A DNA stretch of 46,687 nt from an uncultured Clostridia bacterium (GTDB lineage: Bacteria > Bacillota > Clostridia > Christensenellales > Borkfalkiaceae): positions 1 to 46,687 of the forward strand of contig CAJGDO010000010.1 of the NCBI GenBank assembly GCA_904502225.1. Direction: 5' to 3'. The translations under genes were made by a program, and so were the position numbers. The stretch's first letter is position 1, and each line of letters opens with the position of its first letter. Positions 1 to 7,750 of this stretch are shown one piece after another. The notes below the pieces were generated by a model. It searched no databases and had not been told where the DNA came from. It saw nothing but the letters and a program-made list of their open reading frames with translations.

Positions 1-703
1 CGGACTTAAAGAACTTGTCGTCGTTACCAGAACCTTTGGTCGAGAAAGAAAGCATTGCAACTCTGGGTTCGATACCTGCGATATTCTTTGCGGTTTCTGC
101 CGAAGAAATAGCGATATCAGCAATCTGCTGAGCGTCTGGTTCAATGTTTATTGCGCAGTCTGCAAAAACAGCAACGCCGTCGGGGTTATATTTATTCTCA
201 CGATCGGCAACCATTATAAAGCTACTAGATACGGTATTGATTCCGGGCGCAGTCTTAATTACCTGAAGACCTGGACGAAGTGTGTTTGCCGTTGAGTGGC
301 AAGCGCCTGAAACAAGACCGTCAACGTCGCCTGCTTTAAGCATAAGCGCAGCGTACATTGTGTAGTCTTTTAAGATTGATGCTTTTGCAGCGTCAACGTC
401 TGCATATTCAGGAAGACCTGTTTTCTTGTTGATTTTACCTGCTCTTGCATCGAACAAGATTTTTGCATAATCAACAGTTTTTTCATAACTAACAGGGTCA
501 ACGATAATAACGCCCGTTAAATCTACGGTTGGGTTTGCTTTTGCAATTTCATCTTTGTTGCCTAAAACAACAACTTTTGCAAGACCTTCTTGAACGGCCT
601 TTGCTGCGGCTTCAACAACTCTGGTGTCTTCGCCTTCTGGCAAAACGATGCATTTGTTTAATGCTTTTGCCTGATTTTTGATATTTTCTAAAACGTTGGA
701 CAT
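1..703 (-). CDS. pta: Phosphate acetyltransferase, N-terminal part (cut by window edge)
   Basis: This is the first ~234 residues of phosphate acetyltransferase, which interconverts acetyl-CoA and acetyl phosphate in the cytoplasm; with acetate kinase it yields ATP in fermenters. The translation opens MSNVLENIKNQAKAL and carries VLPEGEDTRVVEAA near residues 20-33, the usual start of the PTA_PTB fold. Further in are DVDGLVSGACHSTANTLRP and a SFSTKGSGNDDK stretch typical of the family. A clear AAGGAG site precedes the ATG at 703. The C-terminal part lies outside the window. The gene is divergent from tmcAL. The family assignment is firm; choice of Pta over phosphotransbutyrylase rests on the motif pattern. 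Confidence 0.93.
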   Translation of the reverse strand, partial: MSNVLENIKNQAKALNKCIVLPEGEDTRVVEAAAKAVQEGLAKVVVLGNKDEIAKANPTVDLTGVIIVDPVSYEKTVDYAKILFDARAGKINKKTGLPEYADVDAAKASILKDYTMYAALMLKAGDVDGLVSGACHSTANTLRPGLQVIKTAPGINTVSSSFIMVADRENKYNPDGVAVFADCAINIEPDAQQIADIAISSAETAKNIAGIEPRVAMLSFSTKGSGNDDKFFKS

Positions 704-742
704 AAAATTTTTACTCCTTATTAATTTTTACCTAGTAATTTT

Positions 743-771
743 TTGCATTTTGGTTTATTTTGTTGTAAAAT
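743..771 (+). promoter_or_regulatory. Putative sigma-A promoter of tmcAL
   Basis: TTGCAT (743-748), a 17-bp spacer and TAAAAT (766-771) point towards tmcAL, whose ATG is 84 bp downstream. No equally good promoter for the divergent pta was found in the same gap. Confidence 0.5.
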
Positions 772-854
772 AGAAATAACAAAATGCATAGCATTTTTAT
801 TTTACACCTTTTAGCAAAAAAAGTAAATTAATATTAAGGGTATTTAAATTTTTT

Positions 855-2030
855 ATGAAAATTTGTGGAATTATTGCAGAATATAACCCCTTTCATTTAG
901 GGCATTTAAGTCAAATTGACTATGTTAAAAACGTGCTTGGTGCAGAAAAAGTTGTCGTTTTATTAAGCGGGAACTTTACTCAACGTGGCGAAGTTGCCCT
1001 TTTGGATAAATTTACCCGTGCAAAGCACGCCGTTATTGCGGGTGCTGACCTTGTTATTGAACTTCCAACAGTGTTCGCAACGGCAAATGCTGAAATTTTT
1101 GCAAAGGGTGCTGTTAAAATTTTTGACTCGCTTAAAGTTGTTGATTCAATTTGTTTTGGCGTTGAAAGTGGCGATGAACAGGATTATATTGAACTTGCAA
1201 CGGCTATGAACGACGAGAGCAAAGAGTTTAAGAAAATCTTAAAAGAAAAACTCGACGGTGGCGTTTCGCTTGCAAAGGCAAAGTTTGAAACTATTAAGGC
1301 TCTTGGCAAAGATTTTGATGAAAAACTTATCGCTAGCCCAAACAATATTTTGGGGTTAGAATATACAAAAGCCATTTTATCGCTTAAAAGCGATATTAAA
1401 ATTTACCCTATGCAAAGGTGTGGTGATGCTGACCACAACGATAAAGCCCTTAAAAAAGGCATAACCAGTGCAACGAGTATTCGTGAAGTTGTTAAAACGG
1501 GCAAAATTAAAAAACTAAAAAAGAACTTACCTAAATATGTTTTTAGCGACCTTTCCACCTATCCTTTTGACTTTGAAAAACTTTGTCTATCATCTTTAAT
1601 CACGGCATCAACAAACGATATGGCTAAAATTTTAGACTGTACAGAGGGGCTTGAAAATAGGATTAAAGCACTTGTTAAAGACAACCTAAATTTAGCACAA
1701 CTTGTTGAAAAAGTTTCCACAAAAAGATATACGAAAACTAGAATTCAAAGAATTATTTTATCTAATCTTTTGGGCATTGAAAGTTCGCTTGTTTTTGACT
1801 GTTTAGAAAGCCCGCTTTACGCCAAAATTCTTGCGATTAACAGCCAAAGCAAAGACCTTTTAACACTTGTTTCAAACAACGCAAATTGCCCGATAATTTC
1901 TAGAAAAAGCGATGAAAGTTTATTAAAGAAAAAAGCACTTATCTGCTATGAAAAAGACTTGCTTTCTACCGAGATTTTTTCGCTTATTGTGGACAAAAAA
2001 ATCAACCATCACCAAATGCTTATAATATAA
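855..2030 (+). CDS. tmcAL: tRNA(Met) cytidine acetate ligase TmcAL
   Basis: TmcAL activates acetate with ATP and acetylates the wobble cytidine of elongator tRNA-Met (ac4C34). It is the Bacillota enzyme formerly called YlbM. The 391-residue length is typical. The N-terminus GIIAEYNPFHLGH has the nucleotidyltransferase HxGH motif (H14, H17), followed by LLSGNFTQRGEVALLDKFTRA and GADLVIELP, all hallmarks of the family. SPNNILGLEY sits near residue 161. The start follows an AAGGG that is rather far away (~14 nt), so translation may be modest. It stands alone on the plus strand and ends at a bidirectional terminator. Identification is confident. Confidence 0.93.
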   Translation: MKICGIIAEYNPFHLGHLSQIDYVKNVLGAEKVVVLLSGNFTQRGEVALLDKFTRAKHAVIAGADLVIELPTVFATANAEIFAKGAVKIFDSLKVVDSICFGVESGDEQDYIELATAMNDESKEFKKILKEKLDGGVSLAKAKFETIKALGKDFDEKLIASPNNILGLEYTKAILSLKSDIKIYPMQRCGDADHNDKALKKGITSATSIREVVKTGKIKKLKKNLPKYVFSDLSTYPFDFEKLCLSSLITASTNDMAKILDCTEGLENRIKALVKDNLNLAQLVEKVSTKRYTKTRIQRIILSNLLGIESSLVFDCLESPLYAKILAINSQSKDLLTLVSNNANCPIISRKSDESLLKKKALICYEKDLLSTEIFSLIVDKKINHHQMLII

Positions 2031-2039
2031 AAATTAAAA

Positions 2040-2073
2040 CCCCAAACCGAAAAGGTTTGGGGCTTCTTTTTTT
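2040..2073. terminator. Bidirectional intrinsic terminator between convergent genes
   Basis: CCCCAAACC (2040-2048), loop GAAAA and GGTTTGGGG (2054-2062) form a perfect 9-bp stem followed by a T-rich tail on the plus strand and preceded by A-rich sequence. It serves tmcAL and overlaps the stop of the minus-strand hydrolase gene. Confidence 0.85.
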
Positions 2074-3376
2074 AGTTGTTTTCACGCATAATTCTTAAGT
2101 TTTCTTGAATGATTGTCGTGTCTGTATTTTCTTCTAAACGATAATAAGTTGCTCTTCTAAAAATTGTCACTTCATAACCACCACGAATCATATCTTCTTG
2201 TGCTGGCAAATAGAAAATAGAGTCGTTAGTATTGCAAGTGCAAAGAGTATTTTGATAAGGGCTAAAATGCCTTAATTTAAGAGTAATAGACGCAAACATT
2301 TCAAATGGGAATGGTACGAATATGGTTGAGTTGAACGCAAACAACGCTTGGTCAAATACCTTTGCTGTGTCAGGCTCTTTTCCTTCTTCAAACATTTTAA
2401 CAGCATCTAAAAGTGAACCACGTTCTCTTAAATCAATACCTTCAAGGTTTGCTGGGTCGCCAAGTTCAGCAAGTCTTTCGTTTACCTGTTCTAAAGTCAT
2501 AGGTGTTTTATATGGCAACGTCACTTTACCTTTAAGAATCTTAAATTCAACTTCCCTAAAATCTTTTATGCTCTTATACGCCCTTACAGCATCAATCGTG
2601 CCAACTGCACCAACTTCTTCCATTTCTCTATAACCGTGATTACCAACAGTTCTTCCGTTAGAAAGTCTTGGGCCAACGTCCCCTTCTGCACCGTTAAATA
2701 CAACGGTTGGGGTGTTTGTTTGAATTTCCACACCGTCGGTCACAACGCCTATCCAGTCTCTCGTAATTTCAGTTGTTGCAGCAGATGCCGTGCCGTGGCA
2801 ACCATAGTGAACTAAATTGACAATTCCTTCGCCTTCCAAATTCTTAAACGCAATAACCGTCATTGTTGAATCGTGAATGCCAAATGGATTTTGACCAAGC
2901 ATAACTTTACCATTTTCTGTTGGTTGACGCCTGTTCATACCCATTAAACATTCGGTAGTTGCAACGCCCATTAAGGCTGGTTGCATTTTTTCATAAGCCG
3001 TTTTGGTTGCTTTAACAGTTTGTGGAATAAGCGTGTCGTTAATATAGTCAACGGCAGCTTCACCCCAACCACCAGCAGATTTTATTGGTGGACCAGAGTG
3101 AGTGTGTGTTGCTGAAAAGTTGATGTTTAACTTTGGAATACCAACTTCTTCACAAATCTTTGTTCTAATTTTATCAACTATTTCTTTTGTGACACTACAA
3201 ATATCTGCACTTATCATAACGCCTTTAAGGTCGCCTTGTTCAAAAGCAACGGCACTTACGTTAAGGTCGTCCCTAACCGCTGATGCTGGTCTAATTCTTG
3301 GATAACCGTATAAATGCGTTCCTAGGCAAGGATTTATAACTTCTTTTGCTACGCCAACTTTAAATTGTTCTTTCAT
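2072..3376 (-). CDS. Neutral/alkaline ceramidase N-terminal-like hydrolase, no signal peptide
   Basis: The protein resembles the N-terminal catalytic domain of neutral/alkaline non-lysosomal ceramidases, zinc hydrolases of amide-linked lipids. It shows GVAKEVINPCLGTHLYGYP near the N-terminus, GVMISADIC near residue 55, the zinc-site motif ATHTHSGPP near 89-97, and LVHYGCHGTAS, which fits another metal histidine. At 434 residues it is much shorter than exported ceramidases (about 650-700), and no signal peptide or membrane segment is visible, so it is probably cytoplasmic. A GTG nine bases upstream lies inside the AAAAGGTG Shine-Dalgarno, so the ATG at 3376 is the start. It is monocistronic with its own promoter. 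The true substrate is unknown. Confidence 0.75.
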   Translation of the reverse strand: MKEQFKVGVAKEVINPCLGTHLYGYPRIRPASAVRDDLNVSAVAFEQGDLKGVMISADICSVTKEIVDKIRTKICEEVGIPKLNINFSATHTHSGPPIKSAGGWGEAAVDYINDTLIPQTVKATKTAYEKMQPALMGVATTECLMGMNRRQPTENGKVMLGQNPFGIHDSTMTVIAFKNLEGEGIVNLVHYGCHGTASAATTEITRDWIGVVTDGVEIQTNTPTVVFNGAEGDVGPRLSNGRTVGNHGYREMEEVGAVGTIDAVRAYKSIKDFREVEFKILKGKVTLPYKTPMTLEQVNERLAELGDPANLEGIDLRERGSLLDAVKMFEEGKEPDTAKVFDQALFAFNSTIFVPFPFEMFASITLKLRHFSPYQNTLCTCNTNDSIFYLPAQEDMIRGGYEVTIFRRATYYRLEENTDTTIIQENLRIMRENN

Positions 3377-3399
3377 ATTTTTCACCTTTTTATTTATTC

Positions 3400-3424
3400 T
3401 TTCTATCTTTATTATTGATAGAAA
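3400..3424 (-). other. Hairpin in the 5' leader of the ceramidase-like gene
   Basis: TTTCTATC and GATAGAAA form a perfect 8-bp stem between the promoter and the ribosome binding site. It could stabilise the mRNA or bind a regulator; no known riboswitch is recognised. Confidence 0.4.
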
Positions 3425-3439
3425 TTTTACCTTTTTTTT

Positions 3440-3468
3440 ATCATAACATTATATATAAACTTTGTCAA
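3440..3468 (-). promoter_or_regulatory. Sigma-A promoter of the ceramidase-like gene
   Basis: On the minus strand TTGACA (3463-3468), a 17-bp spacer and TATGAT (3440-3445) give a near-consensus promoter about 65 bp upstream of the ATG. Confidence 0.75.
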
Positions 3469-3502
3469 CAGTAAAAGTAAAAAATTATTAAATAAATACA
3501 AT

Positions 3503-3549
3503 AAAAAAACCACCTTTTTTAGCAAGTTTTTGCCTTGAAAAAGATGGTT
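3503..3549 (-). terminator. Terminator of the AtuA-DUF4387-hydratase operon
   Basis: Read on the minus strand, AACCATCTTTTT pairs with AAAAAAGGTGGTT, with a smaller CAAG/CTTG hairpin in the loop, followed by a run of seven T. It lies just after the hydratase beta gene. Confidence 0.75.
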
Positions 3550-3562
3550 TTAATTTTAATGA

Positions 3563-4192
3563 TTATTCGGTATAGAGTCTGGTATATTCGAAGTCTGGGT
3601 CAACGCCAATTTCTTCTAACGCCTTTCTCTTTCTTTCTTGAACTTTTGCGTCTAATGCATCAAAGTAGTTATTGCCTTTGGTGTCAATATCAACGATAAA
3701 TGGTCCAATGTCTTTTACTTTGAAGAACCAGCACGCTTCAATTCTGCCTAATTCATCGTAAAGGTGAACGTCTTGAACTTCGATTGAGTCAATCCAGAGG
3801 TTTGGGCTAACTGATTGTGGAGAAACGTGAACGCACTTTTTCTCTTTCATCATTTCCATAGTCTTTTGACCCATAGTTGTTTTACCAACTATCATTTTCA
3901 AGTTCCATTCGTCAACACTTCTTGCGCCCCATTTTTCAAATCTGATGCTTGAAGTTGGCATGAATGATACAAGCCTCCACTTTCCGTTTTCTTTAACAAC
4001 GATAGGTCCGTTGTGAATTAAAACGTTTCTATCAGCGATTGAAAAGTCCATTGTGTGCTTTTCATCGAAAATATACTTATGTAATCTTGAACGGCATGTA
4101 AAGCATTCGCCTGTGATATAAACAACGTCACCAACGTTTAATTGTTCAACGTCTGCATCTGTTAAAGGTGCTGTTAAATGATATTCAGCCAT
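3563..4192 (-). CDS. Class I fumarate hydratase / L-tartrate dehydratase-type beta subunit
   Basis: This 209-residue protein matches the beta (C-terminal) half of class I hydro-lyases (FumA/TtdB), which contributes to substrate binding and the swivelling domain. Visible family features are GDVVYITGECFTCRSRLHKY, where TARD is common in relatives, then NGPIVVKENGKWRLVSFMPT followed by SSIRFEKWG, and GKTTMG. The alpha gene lies 3 bp upstream and a GGGGGAA site precedes the ATG. Substrate cannot be read from sequence: fumarate/malate, tartrate, mesaconate/citramalate or another 2-hydroxy acid are all possible. Operon context (AtuA-like, DUF4387) argues against a plain citric-acid-cycle fumarase. 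Confidence 0.85.
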   Translation of the reverse strand: MAEYHLTAPLTDADVEQLNVGDVVYITGECFTCRSRLHKYIFDEKHTMDFSIADRNVLIHNGPIVVKENGKWRLVSFMPTSSIRFEKWGARSVDEWNLKMIVGKTTMGQKTMEMMKEKKCVHVSPQSVSPNLWIDSIEVQDVHLYDELGRIEACWFFKVKDIGPFIVDIDTKGNNYFDALDAKVQERKRKALEEIGVDPDFEYTRLYTE

Positions 4193-4195
4193 TTT

Positions 4196-5122
4196 TTATT
4201 CCCCCTTTTCTTCTTCAAACCAAGTTGGGCTCTTTAATGCGATAACTTGGTTGTCGCTTGTAATATTTGTACTTGCTCTACGAGCAACCATACAGTTGCT
4301 ACTTGTTGCAACGCAAATACCTGCAATATGAGTGTAAGCGTATTCAACGTTAACCGCTAAAACTGATGTGTCGCCACCTGCACCCATAATACCTATACCC
4401 AATGAGTTAAGTGCTTTATATAAATCTTCTTCGATTTTTCTAAATTGTGGGTCTTTGTGATGTGAACCAACAGTTCTTAAGCATGCTGCTTCTTTTGCCA
4501 AGTTTGCAGCAACGTTTGCCGTGCCACCGATACCAACGCCTAAAACTGATGGTGGGCAAATTGCACCTGCACGGGTTGATGCAACGAAACAGTCAACAAC
4601 GTGTTTTTTAATACCTTCAACGCCGTCCGCAAACGCAACTACTCTGTGTCTTGTTCCACCAAAGCATTCGCTTCCGCCACCCTTTGCAACGTAGGTCACT
4701 TCTAAATCTTTACCGTTTACAAATTTATAAGTGAAGTTAGGGATATTTTCACCAATGTTATTACCTGGGTCATAACCGGTTAATGGGTGCTTCATTGTTG
4801 CACGAAGATATCCTAATTCAGTTGCCTTTGCAACAGCACGTCTGGTTGCATTTTCAAGTTCTTTTAAGCCACCTTCGATTTCGGCTTCATTACCAACTTT
4901 GAAATAGAAAACTGGCCAACCTGTGTCTGGACACAATGGGTTTTCACGAACGGTTGACATTTCCATACTTTGTAATGTCTTTTCAAGGCCTGCTTTTGCA
5001 GATGGTGAAGTTTCCTTTGCAATCGCTTTAACAAAACCTTCTTTAACGTCTTCTGATAACTTTGTTGCACCACGTTTGATTGTTTCAAAAATGGCTTGTT
5101 CGTAAACTGATATTTTTATCAT
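4196..5122 (-). CDS. Class I fumarate hydratase / L-tartrate dehydratase-type alpha subunit
   Basis: The 308-residue alpha subunit would carry the oxygen-labile [4Fe-4S] cluster that acts as Lewis acid in hydration/dehydration. Motifs seen are NPLCPDTGWPVFY (first cluster cysteine), VAKGGGSECFGG, and AGAICPPSVLGVGIGGTA with the second cysteine; later cysteines in LAKEAACLRTVGSHHK and GICVATSSNC are candidates for the third. It ends 3 bp before the beta gene, consistent with a heteromer. An AGGAG site precedes the ATG. TtdA and FumA alpha domains are not separable by eye, so the name stays general. Confidence 0.87.
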   Translation of the reverse strand: MIKISVYEQAIFETIKRGATKLSEDVKEGFVKAIAKETSPSAKAGLEKTLQSMEMSTVRENPLCPDTGWPVFYFKVGNEAEIEGGLKELENATRRAVAKATELGYLRATMKHPLTGYDPGNNIGENIPNFTYKFVNGKDLEVTYVAKGGGSECFGGTRHRVVAFADGVEGIKKHVVDCFVASTRAGAICPPSVLGVGIGGTANVAANLAKEAACLRTVGSHHKDPQFRKIEEDLYKALNSLGIGIMGAGGDTSVLAVNVEYAYTHIAGICVATSSNCMVARRASTNITSDNQVIALKSPTWFEEEKGE

Positions 5123-5132
5123 AAGTTTCTCC

Positions 5133-5429
5133 TTAAATTTCGATATTTGCTAGTGGAACGTGTTGTTGACAACCGTAAATATCAGAGTCTAACACGCTTC
5201 CGCTAATAATTCTTCTTGGGAAAGTAATTTTGAAAGAATTAACGATTTCATAAACGATAATGTCAATCTTTTCTTCTTCCATATTGTATGCCTTTGAGAT
5301 TTTTTCTTTAGTCACGCCCTTAACAGCCTTTCTTAAATCTTCAACGTTGTTAAAAATAACGTCAAAAGTTATATATAATGGACCTGCATTTTTACTACGC
5401 AAAATTTTTGCTAAATCAATAAGTTTCAT
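5133..5429 (-). CDS. DUF4387 family protein
   Basis: A 98-residue protein with the DUF4387 pattern: SKNAGPLYITFDVIF near residues 12-26, FKITFPRRIISGSVLDSDIYG in the second half, and the terminal GCQQHVPLANIEI. The family has no established function but often accompanies AtuA/DUF1446 proteins, as it does here (2 bp after the AtuA-like gene). It has no signal peptide or membrane segment. A GGAGG site precedes the ATG. It is probably a small partner of the AtuA-like protein. Confidence 0.85.
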   Translation of the reverse strand: MKLIDLAKILRSKNAGPLYITFDVIFNNVEDLRKAVKGVTKEKISKAYNMEEEKIDIIVYEIVNSFKITFPRRIISGSVLDSDIYGCQQHVPLANIEI

Positions 5430-5431
5430 TA

Positions 5432-6742
5432 TTATTTAACCTCCGAATAAACTGTTTTTGAAGTTTCTTTTAAGTCGTCAACTTCTGCCAAGTGGAACAC
5501 AGAGAATTCAAACACTTCGCCAACGTGTAAGTCTGATGGAGAGAATGGGAAAGCAACGTTGCCGGCACTTGATTTTCTGCCATCATAGTCGCAGTGTAAT
5601 AATCTTGCACGAGCGATTGCACAAACGTTATCAGCGATTTCTTGGGTTTGACCTACAACGTCAACAACAACGCAAGCGTTGTTTTCAACGCCACCAAATC
5701 TTCTGAAATTGAGTTGGTATGAACCTTCTGGTAAGTTAGCGTTTACTTTAACGAAGTCTTGGATAACTTCAAACATTTCGTCTAATTTAGAAATAGTTTT
5801 TGTGTCGTTAATTCCGCCCAAAGTAATAGTTCTAAAACCAACAGACTTAACGCCTTCAAGTTTTAAGGTCTTTACTTTTGCTGGAATAAATTTAGAATTC
5901 ATAACCTTAACCGTGCGTGGGTCAACTTGTTCGTAAACAGTTTCTCTTAAATCAGCAACGCCGTCTGGTTCATAAATCATATATGGGTTGGTTTGTTCAT
6001 ACATTGTGTGTGCTGCAACCCTGTCAAGAGTACAACGTCTTTCTGGGTTTGCTGGACGCAACATAAAGTAATCTTTTTCAATATAGCCTTGCATAACGTC
6101 AGCAGCAGCAACAGGTTCTGAACACATTGCACCACATTCCATAATCTTTGCCATATGGAACGCTAAACCGTGGTCATAACCTTCTTTAATACAAGGTGCA
6201 GCGTAAATAGCAGTGTCGCACGCTCTACCACAAACGATAACTTGTGCGTTGTTGTTAAGAGCATCAATGATTGGTGCAATACCAATTTGGCTAACAATCT
6301 TACTGCTGTTTTTAACGTTTTCTTCGGTCAATGGGAATTCTGGTGACATATCGGTGATTTTGCCAGCATTAAGTTTTGATAAAACGTATTCCCTATCAAC
6401 TTCACTATAAATAGTTGCTAATGAGAAAGATAAGCCTTTTTCTTTAGCGATTTCCTTAATAATTTCAACAAGCCAGTCAGTATGTACGTTTGAGCCTGCA
6501 CCACCAGCCGTGCCGATAATAAATGGTGCCTTGTTTTCTAAAACTAATGGCAACGCAATGCTTAAGTCTCTCTTGACAGCCCCTCTATCAGTAAAGGATT
6601 TGCCACTACCTAAATAATAAGGACCTGGGTCGGTTGAGCCAGCGTCAACGCCAACGTAATCAACTTTTTCCTTAAAAGCAAGTTTTAACGAATCTTCGTT
6701 ATAACCATAACCTAAAAGTCCACAAAGTGCAATAATTTTCAT
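5432..6742 (-). CDS. AtuA-like (DUF1446) acyclic terpene utilisation family protein
   Basis: A 436-residue member of the AtuA/DUF1446 family, named after a gene of Pseudomonas citronellol degradation but without a settled reaction. Conserved blocks seen: DYVGVDAGSTDPGPYYLGSG, IIGTAGGAGSN, QVIVCGRACDTAIYAAPC, FHMAKIMECGAMCSEP and SVGFRTITLGGIND. It is cytoplasmic with no membrane segment. The open frame reaches an ATG at 6772, but the promoter -10 TATAAT sits at 6771-6776. GGAG lies 9 nt before the ATG at 6742, so 6742 is chosen. It is the first gene of the operon with DUF4387 and both hydratase subunits, which suggests metabolism of a branched or hydroxylated carboxylic acid or its CoA ester. 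Confidence 0.85.
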   Translation of the reverse strand: MKIIALCGLLGYGYNEDSLKLAFKEKVDYVGVDAGSTDPGPYYLGSGKSFTDRGAVKRDLSIALPLVLENKAPFIIGTAGGAGSNVHTDWLVEIIKEIAKEKGLSFSLATIYSEVDREYVLSKLNAGKITDMSPEFPLTEENVKNSSKIVSQIGIAPIIDALNNNAQVIVCGRACDTAIYAAPCIKEGYDHGLAFHMAKIMECGAMCSEPVAAADVMQGYIEKDYFMLRPANPERRCTLDRVAAHTMYEQTNPYMIYEPDGVADLRETVYEQVDPRTVKVMNSKFIPAKVKTLKLEGVKSVGFRTITLGGINDTKTISKLDEMFEVIQDFVKVNANLPEGSYQLNFRRFGGVENNACVVVDVVGQTQEIADNVCAIARARLLHCDYDGRKSSAGNVAFPFSPSDLHVGEVFEFSVFHLAEVDDLKETSKTVYSEVK

Positions 6743-6770
6743 CTTTATTTCTCCTATTTTTGATACTTTC

Positions 6771-6799
6771 ATTATAGCATAATTTATTTTTTATTACTA
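6771..6799 (-). promoter_or_regulatory. Weak, probably activator-dependent promoter of the AtuA-like operon
   Basis: The minus strand has a perfect -10 TATAAT (6771-6776), but the -35 position at 17 bp (6794-6799) reads TAGTAA, a poor match to TTGACA. Two direct repeats abut it upstream, the layout expected when an AraC-type activator replaces -35 contacts. Confidence 0.6.
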
Positions 6800-6831
6800 T
6801 TGCATTTTGTCCTTTTTTTATTGCATTTTGT
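6799..6831. promoter_or_regulatory. Two direct repeats, likely AraC-family operator
   Basis: ATTGCATTTTGT occurs identically at 6799-6810 and 6820-6831, a 21-bp repeat distance (two helical turns). AraC-type dimers often bind direct half-sites at this spacing. The pair touches the -35 box of the AtuA-like operon and lies just upstream of the divergent araC-type promoter. Confidence 0.6.
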
Positions 6832-6838
6832 TTTTTAG

Positions 6839-6867
6839 TTGACTTTTTATAGTATTAATGATACTAT
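6839..6867 (+). promoter_or_regulatory. Promoter and palindrome of the AraC-type regulator gene
   Basis: TTGACT (6839-6844), 17 bp, TACTAT (6862-6867). The spacer and -10 are covered by a perfect inverted repeat, ATAGTAT-TAATG-ATACTAT (6849-6867), which could be an autoregulatory or second-regulator site. Confidence 0.6.
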
Positions 6868-6884
6868 AATAAACGGGTGACATT

Positions 6885-7739
6885 ATGTTTAATAATAATT
6901 TCGTGCTTTCATACTATAAAAACGCATCGTCTGGTATGCATATTCAAAGGGTGAACGAGTCAAAAGAGGCAACCAAACCGCACACTCACGAGTATTTCCA
7001 AATTTATTACGTTGTTAAGGGCAGTTTAGAGCATTATACAAAAGATGACTTTTCCACCCTTTCGCAAGGCGATATGTTTATAATTCCGCCAAACAGCGTG
7101 CATTATATTAACCACTTGGACGGGGCGGTTTTTTACACCTTTTCTTTTATGCCTGAAAGTTTGGGAAAGGTTGACAGCGTGAACAAACTTACCCTTAACT
7201 TTTTAAACAGCCTTTCAAAAAACAATTTGGTTAAAGCCAAGATTACCATACCTATTTCAGAGGCACTTACCGTAAACGAAATTATGGAAAAACTTTATAA
7301 AGAGTTTAACGAAAAGAAACTTGCCTATGAAGAAGTTATGCGTGCTTACGCCATTGTTTTAATCACCTTGTTTGCAAGAATTTATTATGAAAATTTGCCA
7401 GAGCACGCCTCATATTCTCTTGCCGAAAACAGAGAACAGGTTTTGCACTGCATTAACTATATTAGGTATAACTATATGGAAGACTTTTCGCTTAACGAAA
7501 TGAGCAAAAGGTGTGCAATGTCTAAATCGGTTTTTTGCAAGTTATTTAAAGATATTTCAGGCAAAACCTTTAACGAATTTGTAAACTACACTCGAATAAC
7601 CAATGCAAAATCACTTATAAAACAAAATTATAAAATGGTGGACGTTTGCTCGCTTTGTGGCTATACTGACTTTACCACTTTTTACAGAAACTTCAAAAAA
7701 ATCACAGGCAAATCCCCAAAAGATTTTGTTAAGGAATAA
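6885..7739 (+). CDS. AraC-family transcriptional regulator with N-terminal cupin
   Basis: The 284-residue protein has an N-terminal sugar/acid-sensing cupin (HTHEYFQIYYVVKG near residues 32-45, then GDMFIIPPNSVHYI) and a C-terminal pair of helix-turn-helix motifs (YMEDFSLNEMSKRCAMSKSV and VCSLCGYTDFTTFYRNFKK). It is transcribed divergently from the AtuA-like operon across a 142-bp gap that holds the promoter and paired repeats described there, so it is probably the local activator of that operon. GGGTGA is a weak ribosome binding site 6 nt before the ATG. The ligand is unknown; one of the operon's acids is the natural guess. Confidence 0.88.
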   Translation: MFNNNFVLSYYKNASSGMHIQRVNESKEATKPHTHEYFQIYYVVKGSLEHYTKDDFSTLSQGDMFIIPPNSVHYINHLDGAVFYTFSFMPESLGKVDSVNKLTLNFLNSLSKNNLVKAKITIPISEALTVNEIMEKLYKEFNEKKLAYEEVMRAYAIVLITLFARIYYENLPEHASYSLAENREQVLHCINYIRYNYMEDFSLNEMSKRCAMSKSVFCKLFKDISGKTFNEFVNYTRITNAKSLIKQNYKMVDVCSLCGYTDFTTFYRNFKKITGKSPKDFVKE

Positions 7740-7750
7740 AATTTTAGGAA

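Noticed and set aside
743..788. TTGCATTTTG and CAAAATGCA near pta/tmcAL resemble the AraC direct repeats at 6.8 kb
   Set aside because: The first copy is explained as the -35 box of a TTGCAT-N17-TAAAAT promoter, the copies match the repeats at only about 10 of 12 positions, and the orientation differs. Not enough to claim the same regulator.
6743..6772. Upstream ATG of the AtuA-like gene (ten extra residues)
   Set aside because: It coincides with the -10 box of the operon promoter; the ATG at 6742 has GGAG at proper distance.
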